From Gammaproteobacteria bacterium (GTDB lineage: Bacteria > Pseudomonadota > Gammaproteobacteria > Pseudomonadales > Porticoccaceae), in assembly GCA_018069465.1 (NCBI GenBank), contig JAGPUW010000027.1:1-58788 (forward strand): DNA of 58,788 bases. The letters are read 5' to 3'. The position numbers and the translations under genes are program-made. Below, piece by piece: positions 1-7,249 of the stretch; position 1 is the stretch's first letter; each line of letters starts with the position of its first letter. The notes under the pieces are model-generated. The model did no database searches. It had not been told where the DNA came from and saw nothing but the letters and a program-made list of their open reading frames with translations.

Positions 1-1
1 T

Positions 2-199
2 ATCGATAAGAACATACCCCCGCTGCTCACTCGCTTGAATATTACCGGCGAAAACTGGCTCACTCTAAGCACCCAATTTGAGGGGCGTTTCGCGCGCGTG
101 ATCGGTACCCTGCAACATCTAAAACAGGCCTGTGCAGCCCTTCACTATCGGCGAACGCCGGGCATCGCCAACTGTAAGCTGTTGTTTGAAGGCGCTTAA
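2..199 (+). CDS. C-terminal fragment of a REP-type (Y1/IS200-like) transposase
   Basis: The open frame enters from the left edge and gives 65 residues before TAA. It contains the pieces PPLLTRLNI, ENWLTLS and FEGRF, and ends near CKLLFEGA. This resembles the tail of REP-associated tyrosine transposases of the Transposase_17 group, whose C-terminus usually reads like 'PPILQRLxIDxxxWL...FExRF'. The catalytic HUH and Tyr region would lie outside the window, so activity cannot be judged. These proteins are usually single-copy chromosomal genes linked to small palindromic repeats. The family call is from memory of the motif order and is moderately sure. Confidence 0.55.
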   Translation: MDKNIPPLLTRLNITGENWLTLSTQFEGRFARVIGTLQHLKQACAALHYRRTPGIANCKLLFEGA

Positions 200-482
200 T
201 CACGCCTATCCAAACCCAGTAAAAATAAATCTCTCTCTATGACACCAATGTAGGCTCCCTACTTTACCTTGCGTTATTAGGTATCCCCAGCCAGGGCTAT
301 CAAGAGCAAGCCCTTGGTATATTCATTCTCCTCCAGAACTTTTAATCGACCAATATTACTAATGATGTTGGCCAAGGATTGAGAAGGGTGTCTCTCATCT
401 GGTGACACCTGCTAATTAGATGTTAACCTAAGGATTCAAAGTGCCCACTTTCGTTGGCAAGAGCACTGCCTAGAGGATTATA

Positions 483-1145
483 GTGATTTCAAAATTACCC
501 CGCTGGGTAGAATACGGTTCATTTGTTCTTGCACTGGTTGCAGGGCTTGTTAATTCCATTGGGTTATTGGGCTTTCAACACCAATCAGTTTCACATTTAT
601 CGGGTACAGCGACACTGCTTGGAACAGGAATTATAAATTCAAATTTTTCCAATGTTCTTCATTTCGCTCTAATTCTCCTTAGCTTCCTAGCAGGCTCTGC
701 CATATCGGGTTATTTTTTACGTAGCGGCTCATTAAAATTGGGGCGCAACTACAGTGGGCTTCTTTCCTTAGAGGCAATATTTCTTTTTTGCTCTATCTAT
801 TTCCTAGAAAAAGACTCCGTAAACGGCCATTATTTGGCTTCAGCTGCTTGTGGCTTACAGAATGCACTAGCAACCACCTACAGTGGTGCCGTTATTCGAA
901 CAACACATGTAACCGGCATATTTACTGACCTTGGCATTATGCTAGGTTCAAAATTGAGAGGCGAACAATTTGATAAAAGAAAATTTTTATTGTTTCTATT
1001 AATAATTACGGGGTTCATTTTTGGTGCTGGATTCGGGGCATATTTTTTCAGTATTCTTAGATTTAACGCCCTATTTATTCCTTCAGGTATCTGTTTATTG
1101 TTGGCCTTGTCTTATTCATTTTACAATGCAAAAGTCAGCAGCTAG
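483..1145 (+). CDS. YoaK/DUF1275 family inner-membrane protein
   Basis: This 220-residue, very hydrophobic protein has about six membrane spans. It carries the family signatures: an N-terminal 'GLVNSIGLLGF' turn with a following 'SHLSGT', and a central GLQNALATTYSGAVIRTTH segment followed by VTGIFTDLG. The family is widespread and its substrate is unknown. The start is a GTG preceded by an AGAGGA-like ribosome site at about 472-477. It stands alone, between a transposase fragment and a decayed thioesterase copy. Its A+T-rich codons (many aaa, ttt and att) differ from the G+C-richer genes downstream, which hints at separate acquisition. Confidence 0.88.
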   Translation: MISKLPRWVEYGSFVLALVAGLVNSIGLLGFQHQSVSHLSGTATLLGTGIINSNFSNVLHFALILLSFLAGSAISGYFLRSGSLKLGRNYSGLLSLEAIFLFCSIYFLEKDSVNGHYLASAACGLQNALATTYSGAVIRTTHVTGIFTDLGIMLGSKLRGEQFDKRKFLLFLLIITGFIFGAGFGAYFFSILRFNALFIPSGICLLLALSYSFYNAKVSS

Positions 1146-1147
1146 CA

Positions 1148-1223
1148 GTTGCTCAAGTATCGTTACGACCAAGCAGTAAGAACACCCAGTCTGATTACCC
1201 CCAGACGCACTTCCTTGAGCAAC
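1148..1223. repeat. Short element bounded by a perfect 10-bp inverted repeat
   Basis: GTTGCTCAAG at 1148-1157 is matched by its exact complement CTTGAGCAAC at 1214-1223, enclosing 56 bases. It lies between the end of the DUF1275 gene and the first base of a decayed thioesterase copy at 1226. It could be a hairpin terminator for the DUF1275 gene, though the loop is long, or the trace of a small insertion. The exact abutment to the duplication border is the notable point. Confidence 0.5.
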
Positions 1224-1225
1224 AG

Positions 1226-1493
1226 AATGCTCGAATTATTCACACAAGCAAGAGCAGCATGTATATTACCGTCGATCTCAGCTCAGGCGAAACCACCAGT
1301 GAACAGCTGACTAAAGCTGTGATTGCATTATGGTTTTGTCGCCGTCGATGAAAACAGGCTTGCGTTCAGGTGCCCTGCTAGATGCCCTACAGTGAAGAAG
1401 ACCTGCGTCTGGAGAAACACGCCATCACCATCAAAAAATTGCGACAGAGCAAGAAACGCAAGCTGGATTTAATTATGGGCTAGTGTTTTTAGG
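1226..1493 (+). pseudogene. Decayed 3' copy of the acyl-CoA thioesterase gene at 9983-10459
   Basis: This stretch aligns base for base with 10199-10469, covering the last ~87 codons of the intact thioesterase, its TAG stop and ten bases beyond. By hand I count about 28 differences in 271 positions, roughly 90% identity. Three single-base gaps break the frame, and an in-frame TAG replaces the Trp/Gly region after the conserved 'VPC'. The 5' half of the gene, including the hotdog-fold active-site segment, is absent. Homology starts and stops abruptly on both sides. The two copies form direct repeats 8,973 bp apart. The rest of the gap, 1494-1804, holds no convincing gene; an in-frame upstream extension of the next gene to 1517 exists but lacks a ribosome site. 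Confidence 0.9.
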
Positions 1494-1804
1494 GGAAACC
1501 TAATAAGCGCTTAATAATGATCCACTCTATTATCAGGCCCATCCTTTGGGTAGTAGGCTTTATCTTCTTCTCCAGCCTCTTCCTGGAAATCAACCGGCCA
1601 TCTGTTCCAGAAACTTTTCGCGGCGGGTTTTCCATTTTTTGTTATTGTATTGAGCCTCAGAGAAGATCAATTAATCCCTATGCTTGTCTCTTCAACAGGG
1701 TTTCCTTATTCTACTTAAATAGGGGACTTATTCAGATATACCCTGGCAATGAATCATATCTCCAATCTCGATGGCGAATAGAAAATAACCGAGGAGCGAA
1801 ATTA

Positions 1805-2737
1805 GTGAACAGGAAAATAGCTATTTTTATTGCGCTTATCGTAGTTGCCGGTCTGGGTAGTGGCTATTGGTGGAACTTGGCCCACAGAGCATCAACGCCA
1901 ACGAACTCGTTGGTGCTTTACGGCAACGTTGATATTCGCGAAGTTCGGCTGGCCTTCAATGGCAGTGAACACGTTAGCGAAATACTGGTCGATGAAGGTG
2001 ATTTAGTACAGGCTGGTCAGCTGCTGGCACGCCTGCATACCGAGCGCTTGCAGGCGGCATGGGATCGCGTCAACGCCGAGGCGGCAGCGGCTCAGGCTGA
2101 AGCTCATGCGGCGCTCTTGAGTTTTCAGCGAGCGCGTACTATGGCTGATCGCAAGCTGGCCTCCCGCGAGCAGGCGGATGAACTTGAGGGTACAAGTCTT
2201 GCCGCCGCTGCGCAGGTCGCTGCCGCGAAAGCCGCGTTGGTAGAGGCCGACGAGGCGCTGAAAGATGCAGGGCTATTCGCACCGGCATCGGGTGTTATTC
2301 GTGATCGCATTCTCGAACCCGGCGACTTTGCCACGCCACAAACACCTGTGTTGACCCTGGCGCTGATGAATCCCGTCTGGGTGCGAACTTACCTGCCCGA
2401 AAGTTATTTGGGCAAAGTAAAACCTGGTGCTGCAGCCAGTATCAGTAGCGATAGCTTTCCCGGGAAATCCTACCCGGGCTGGGTCGGCTATATTTCACCC
2501 ACCGCCGAGTTCACACCCAAAAACGTTGAAACGCCAGAGCTGCGCACCCGCCTGGTTTATCAGGTGCGGGTCTATGCCTGTAATCCGCAGCGGGAATTGC
2601 GTCTGGGTATGCCCGCCACGGTGGCGATTGATCTTACGTTAGCGGACCTCAAAGCGGATTCAGCGAACGCTGCGCAAAAAACGTGTGGCGGCACAGGCCC
2701 CAACCCTGGGGCAAAACCCGCAACAGAGAAAAAATAA
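1805..2737 (+). CDS. HlyD-family membrane fusion protein of an ABC export system (YbhG-like)
   Basis: This is the periplasmic adaptor linking an inner-membrane ABC exporter to an outer-membrane channel. A membrane anchor lies near residues 5-22 (IAIFIALIVVAGLG). A biotinyl-lipoyl half follows with 'VSEILVDEGDLVQAGQLLARL', then an Ala-rich helical hairpin at about 75-155, then the second lipoyl half with 'GVIRDRILEPGDFA' and a beta-barrel region. I chose the GTG at 1805 because GAGGAG sits 8 bases upstream and the membrane anchor follows directly; the frame stays open to 1517 but that part looks non-coding. The 310 residues are close to E. coli YbhG. It is the first gene of a four-gene operon with the two-domain ATPase and two permeases. 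Confidence 0.9.
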   Translation: MNRKIAIFIALIVVAGLGSGYWWNLAHRASTPTNSLVLYGNVDIREVRLAFNGSEHVSEILVDEGDLVQAGQLLARLHTERLQAAWDRVNAEAAAAQAEAHAALLSFQRARTMADRKLASREQADELEGTSLAAAAQVAAAKAALVEADEALKDAGLFAPASGVIRDRILEPGDFATPQTPVLTLALMNPVWVRTYLPESYLGKVKPGAAASISSDSFPGKSYPGWVGYISPTAEFTPKNVETPELRTRLVYQVRVYACNPQRELRLGMPATVAIDLTLADLKADSANAAQKTCGGTGPNPGAKPATEKK

Positions 2738-2738
2738 A

Positions 2739-4517
2739 GTGAGCACACCGGCGCTCTTTTTCGATGGCGTCAGCAAGAGTTTTAACTCGGGTAAAACCTC
2801 GGTTACTGCGTTGGATGGCGTCACCATTAGCGCCCTGCCCGGCAAAGTCACGGGGCTGATCGGCCCCGATGGTGCAGGCAAAACCACCTTGATGCGCCTG
2901 GCCGTGGGCCTGCTACTACCTGACAATGGCAATATCCAGGCGCTCGGTATTGATGTGCTCGAAGCGCCTTTGCAGGTGCAATCATCGGTCGGCTATATGC
3001 CCCAACGTTTTGGCCTCTACGAAGATTTAAGCGTGCAGGAAAACCTCGATCTGTACGCTGATCTGCAAGGTGTAGGGCACGAACAACGCCAGGCGCGTTA
3101 CGAAGAGTTGTTGCAGATGACAGCACTGGGGCCGTTTACCGATCGGCTCGCCGGACGCCTCTCTGGCGGTATGAAACAGAAACTGGGCCTGGCCTGCACC
3201 CTCATAAAGATCCCACGTTTGTTGCTACTGGATGAACCGACCGTGGGTGTCGACCCGATCTCGCGACGGGAGCTATGGGCCATTATCGACCGGCTGGTCA
3301 AACAGGAACAACTCAGTGTGCTAGTCAGCACCGCTTACCTGAATGAAGCCGAGCGCTGTGATGAGGTGGTTTTGCTCAACGAAGGCCGCCGTTTGGGTCA
3401 AGGTAGCCCTAAGAGTTACAGCGAACCGATGCGCGGGCGCACCTTCCACCTCAGTTCAACAAGGCTGGATAAGCGCAGACTACAAACTCAGCTAAGTGCG
3501 ATACCGGGCATTATTGACGCGGTGATTGATGGCGAAAAAGTACGCGTCGTCACTCGTAAGGCGCAACTGCCGGATATTAGTGACCTTGTTGCCGATGGCG
3601 ACACAGCGATTAACGGGCCTTCAAAACTTGATGATCTGCAAATAGAGCCCGTTGAGCCGAGCTTTGAAGATGCCTTCATCGCCACACTAAAAGTCGATAC
3701 CCCTTCGGTGGCAGACTGGTTTGCCCCCCGTGATGGTGCAGCCCTAGAGGCCGGGCCAATCATCGAGGTGGTAAACGCCCAGCGACGTTTTGGCGATTTT
3801 TATGCGGTCAGGGATATCAGCTTTAAGGTTAAACAGGGTGAGATTTTCGGCCTGCTGGGGGCCAATGGTGCTGGTAAATCGACCATGTTTAGAATGCTCT
3901 GCGGGCTGCTACCAGCCTCTGCCGGACAATTAACCGTGGCCGGGCACGACCTGCGCCGCGCCGCCGCAGATGCCCGCAGCCGCCTGGGTTACATGGCGCA
4001 GCGTTTTTCCCTTTATGTCGATCTCTCCGTGGCGCAGAACCTGAATTTTTTCGCCAGCGCCTACGGCCTGGGTCGAAAGCAACGCAAGCAGCGCATCGAA
4101 TGGGCCATGGCCGCGTTCGAGCTGACGGCCTACGCCGCTACCAACAGTGGCGATCTGCCCCTGGGTTACAAACAGCGCCTGGCGATGGCGGCGGCCCTGT
4201 TGCACGAACCCGATATCCTCTTTCTTGACGAACCGACCTCGGGGGTCGACCCTCTGGCCCGGCGTGAATTCTGGCAACGCATCAACGGCCTGGCAGCATC
4301 CGGCGTGACCATATTGGTGACCACCCACTTTATGGATGAGGCCAACTACTGCGACCGGCTGGTAATTATGGCCGAAGGTGAGGTGCTGGCCGAGGGCACA
4401 CCAACACAGATGAAAGCGGGCTTTCGCAGTGCCGCTTTGCCATCGCCGACCATGGAAGACGCCTTTATCGGCCTGATCGAAAATCGTCAAAAGAATAAGC
4501 CAGGGGTGGCAGCGTGA
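2739..4517 (+). CDS. Two-domain ABC-2 type exporter ATPase (YbhF-like)
   Basis: This 592-residue protein carries two complete ABC domains in tandem. Domain 1 has Walker A GPDGAGKTT, signature LSGGMKQ and Walker B LLLLDEPTVGVD. Domain 2 has Walker A GANGAGKST, a weak signature LPLGYKQ and Walker B ILFLDEPTSGVD. The family energises drug or cation export through paired ABC-2 permeases. I place the start at the GTG at 2739, one base past the adaptor's stop; an in-frame GTG at 2685 would overlap the adaptor by 53 bases. The stop overlaps the next gene by four bases, implying translational coupling. The order matches E. coli ybhG-F-S-R. Confidence 0.92.
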   Translation: MSTPALFFDGVSKSFNSGKTSVTALDGVTISALPGKVTGLIGPDGAGKTTLMRLAVGLLLPDNGNIQALGIDVLEAPLQVQSSVGYMPQRFGLYEDLSVQENLDLYADLQGVGHEQRQARYEELLQMTALGPFTDRLAGRLSGGMKQKLGLACTLIKIPRLLLLDEPTVGVDPISRRELWAIIDRLVKQEQLSVLVSTAYLNEAERCDEVVLLNEGRRLGQGSPKSYSEPMRGRTFHLSSTRLDKRRLQTQLSAIPGIIDAVIDGEKVRVVTRKAQLPDISDLVADGDTAINGPSKLDDLQIEPVEPSFEDAFIATLKVDTPSVADWFAPRDGAALEAGPIIEVVNAQRRFGDFYAVRDISFKVKQGEIFGLLGANGAGKSTMFRMLCGLLPASAGQLTVAGHDLRRAAADARSRLGYMAQRFSLYVDLSVAQNLNFFASAYGLGRKQRKQRIEWAMAAFELTAYAATNSGDLPLGYKQRLAMAAALLHEPDILFLDEPTSGVDPLARREFWQRINGLAASGVTILVTTHFMDEANYCDRLVIMAEGEVLAEGTPTQMKAGFRSAALPSPTMEDAFIGLIENRQKNKPGVAA

Positions 4518-5638
4518 GCACGACAACCCGGATGCGCCTGCGCGGACTGATTCGCAAGGAAAGCCTGCAAATCCTCCGTGACCCATCGAGCATTGCCATT
4601 GCCTTTGTACTGCCGGTGGTGCTGTTGCTGCTGTTTGGTTACGGTGTTTCCCTCGACGCCAAGCATGTACCGGTAGCGCTGGTGGTGGAACAGCCCGATG
4701 CCAACACCGCGAGTTTTACCGGTGCTTTCGCTCAATCCCGCTATTTTGCACCGCTGTCGTACAACAACATTCAGCAAGCCGAGCAGGCCCTAATAGCGCA
4801 TCAGGTCTCGGCCATTGTCTGGCTGCGCAATGACTTTAGTGACCGCTTACTGGCCGGTGGCGAGGCACCGATCGGCGTTTTTATGAATGGTGTCGATGCC
4901 AATCAAGCGCGTATCAGCGAGGGCTATATTCAGGGCGTGTGGCAGTTGTGGCTGGCGTCTTATGCCCGCGAGCAAGGGCGTGACCTAGCGGTGCCGGTGG
5001 TGGTAGAGCCGCGTATCTGGTTTAACGCGGCGGTGCGCAGCCGTGATTTTCTGGTGCCCGGTTTAATCGCTTTAATTATGACGCTGACCGGCGCCATGCT
5101 CACGTCAATGGTGGTGGCCCGGGAATGGGAGCGCGGCACCATGGAGGCGCTGATGGTCACACCGATCCGTATCTGGGAGATTCTGGTCGGCAAGCTGCTG
5201 CCCTATTTTGCCCTCGGCATGGGTGGCATGTTACTCAGCGTGGCAATGGCGGTGTGGTTATTTGGTGTGCCCCTGCGCGGTTCCTTCTGGGCGCTGAGCG
5301 GCGCTTCTGCACTGTTTATGCTGGTCTCGTTAGGCATGGGCTTATTGATTTCTACCGTGGCCCGCAGTCAGTTTGTCGCCGGACAGATTGCCCTGGTGGC
5401 CACTTTTCTGCCCGCCTTTATTTTGTCGGGATTTATTTTTCAAATTAGTTCGATGCCCGCCCCCATTCAGTTTATTACCCACATTATTCCCGCCCGTTAT
5501 TATGTCGCGATTCTGCAAACCCTGTTTATGGCGGGCAATATCTGGCCGGTGGTTTTGGCCAACTGTGGTGCCCTGCTAGTGATGATGGTGATCTTTTTGG
5601 GGCTTGCGCGACGCAAGTCAAGGAAGCGGCTGGATTGA
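4514..5638 (+). CDS. ABC-2 type export permease (YbhS-like)
   Basis: This inner-membrane permease of 374 residues has an N-terminal span (about 28-48, IAFVLPVVLLLLFGYGVSL), a large periplasmic loop and five C-terminal spans. The loop-to-membrane junction carries the family hallmarks 'VPGLIALIMTL' and 'EREWERGTMEALMVTPI'-like text (here REWERGTMEALMVTP). It starts at a GTG overlapping the ATPase stop by four bases. It pairs with the next gene as the two halves of the exporter membrane domain. The substrate is not evident; E. coli YbhFSR has been linked to drug and Na+(Li+)/H+ export. Confidence 0.92.
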   Translation: MSTTTRMRLRGLIRKESLQILRDPSSIAIAFVLPVVLLLLFGYGVSLDAKHVPVALVVEQPDANTASFTGAFAQSRYFAPLSYNNIQQAEQALIAHQVSAIVWLRNDFSDRLLAGGEAPIGVFMNGVDANQARISEGYIQGVWQLWLASYAREQGRDLAVPVVVEPRIWFNAAVRSRDFLVPGLIALIMTLTGAMLTSMVVAREWERGTMEALMVTPIRIWEILVGKLLPYFALGMGGMLLSVAMAVWLFGVPLRGSFWALSGASALFMLVSLGMGLLISTVARSQFVAGQIALVATFLPAFILSGFIFQISSMPAPIQFITHIIPARYYVAILQTLFMAGNIWPVVLANCGALLVMMVIFLGLARRKSRKRLD

Positions 5639-6777
5639 AAGCTGCATTGACACCTAGATTGAATGCCTCACTGCGACGCATCGTGGCGCTGGCTATCAAA
5701 GAGCTGCTCGCCATCCTCAAAGATCGCAAGAGCCGCATCGTGTTGATCGGGCCACCGCTGCTGCAATTAATTATCTTTGGCTACGCAGCGACCTTTGATC
5801 TGAACGATATTCCGGTGGCGGTTTATAACGAAGACCCGAGCGCGGCATCCCGCGAGCTGGTGGCGCGAGTTAGCGGATCGCCCCACTTCCACCTGCAGGC
5901 TAATATCGAACACGACGCTCAGATTGCGCCGCTGATCGATAACAAAAAGGCCTTGATGGTTCTTCACCTCGGGCCGAATTTCAGTGCCGACCTCGCGCAC
6001 GGTGGTAGCAGCAAGGCGCAGGTGATTATCGATGGCCGCAACTCCAACACCGCCTTGCTGGTGCTGGGTTATCTGCGCAATATCATCACCGACTACAACA
6101 TCGACTGGGCGCAGCGCCATGGTCGGGCTAAGCCGCTGGCGACTCTCCAGGTGCGACCCTGGTTTAATAGTAATTTGGTCTCCCGCTGGTTTGTAGTGCC
6201 GGGCATTATTGGCCTCTTAACCCTGGTGATAACCACCATCGTTACCGCGCTCTCGGTAGCGCGGGAGCGTGAAGCAGGCACCTTTGACCAACTGCTGGTC
6301 ACGCCGATGCGGCCCTTTGAAATTCTTATCGGCAAAGCTTTTCCGGGTATATTGATTGGTATTCTGGAAGGCTCGTTTATTTTGCTGATGGCCGTTTACT
6401 GGTTCGAGGTGCCCCTGCGCGGTAGCCTGGGCGCGCTTTATGTCGGCATGTTTTTGTTTGTGATGGCGGCGGTGGGCATCGGCCTGATGATCTCATCGCT
6501 GGCTGTCACCCAGCAGCAAGGTATGCTCGGCGCCTTCCTGTTTATTGTGCCGGCGGTCATCCTTTCCGGTTTTGCTACGCCCATCAGCAACATGCCGGAA
6601 GTGATTCAATACTTAACCTATATTGATCCCCTGCGTTATTTCCTGGTGATTATTCGCGGGGTATTTCTTGAGGGTGATTCTTACGCCATTCTGCTTAACT
6701 ACTACTGGCCGATGGCGCTGATTGCTTTGGTGACTCTGGCGATGGCCGGCTGGCTGTTTCGGCGGCGGATGAATTAG
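5635..6777 (+). CDS. ABC-2 type export permease (YbhR-like)
   Basis: This is the second membrane subunit of the exporter, 380 residues, with the same plan as the previous gene: one N-terminal span (about 39-58), a periplasmic loop, then 'VPGIIGLLTLVITTIVTALSV' and REREAGTFDQLLVTP leading to the C-terminal spans. It starts at TTG 5635, overlapping the preceding TGA, with AAGGAAG about 10 bases upstream. It is the last gene of the operon; no clear intrinsic terminator follows. In this family the two permeases form a heterodimer with the fused ATPase. Confidence 0.92.
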   Translation: MKAALTPRLNASLRRIVALAIKELLAILKDRKSRIVLIGPPLLQLIIFGYAATFDLNDIPVAVYNEDPSAASRELVARVSGSPHFHLQANIEHDAQIAPLIDNKKALMVLHLGPNFSADLAHGGSSKAQVIIDGRNSNTALLVLGYLRNIITDYNIDWAQRHGRAKPLATLQVRPWFNSNLVSRWFVVPGIIGLLTLVITTIVTALSVAREREAGTFDQLLVTPMRPFEILIGKAFPGILIGILEGSFILLMAVYWFEVPLRGSLGALYVGMFLFVMAAVGIGLMISSLAVTQQQGMLGAFLFIVPAVILSGFATPISNMPEVIQYLTYIDPLRYFLVIIRGVFLEGDSYAILLNYYWPMALIALVTLAMAGWLFRRRMN

Positions 6778-6907
6778 TTTGTGTTATTAAACCTCCTTAA
6801 TCCACGCCCTAAAGTCGCTATGTTGAGTAAAAGTCAGGCCTAATTTCTCTCTTGCTGAGCGCTTGTTAGAGCTACCCGCAGCCGAACTTAAATAACGAGC
6901 TTAAATA

Positions 6908-6994
6908 AGGACACCCACTCTAATATCACTGGCCATGTTGATCAATATGTCTTCATAAACCACCTTTTGCAAAGTAGATTTAGATGAGTGTCCT
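6908..6994. repeat. 87-bp MITE-like element with imperfect terminal inverted repeats
   Basis: The left end reads AGGACACCCACTCTAA and the right end, on the other strand, AGGACACTCATCTAA, so about 13 of 15-16 positions pair over an 87-bp unit. It lies in the 472-base gap (6778-7249) between the exporter operon and the P-type ATPase. I see no strong gene in the gap. A weak 72-codon frame (7060-7278) overlaps the start of the ATPase gene and is not supported. The element could be a non-autonomous repeat moved by a transposase; one REP-type transposase fragment is present at the window's left edge. Confidence 0.4.
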
Positions 6995-7249
6995 GTTTTT
7001 TCCCTGCATAATGAACGTAGACAAACTGCTGTAAAACACATCAATAAAAAGGCGGAGTAATGAGCGAGCATCAGGGGCATCCCCACAGACTAAAGCCGGG
7101 CGCCAGTATTGATTTGAACAAATTGGGCGGCTCATCCCACCGTGGTTTTAAACACGCTGACAGGTCAGGGAGCAGACCGAATACGACACCTCCCGCCTGC
7201 GTGAATTGCACTTACTACTTGAATTCGTGGCTTTATCTGAGGGTTATTA

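Noticed and set aside
386-410. GGTGTC...GACACC hairpin in the 200-482 gap
   Set aside because: The stem is short and bulged; it could be a REP-like unit of the neighbouring transposase but the support is too weak to call.
1517-1804. N-terminal 96-codon extension of the HlyD-type gene
   Set aside because: It has no ribosome site or domain and is followed by a GTG with a good GAGGAG signal and the usual membrane anchor.
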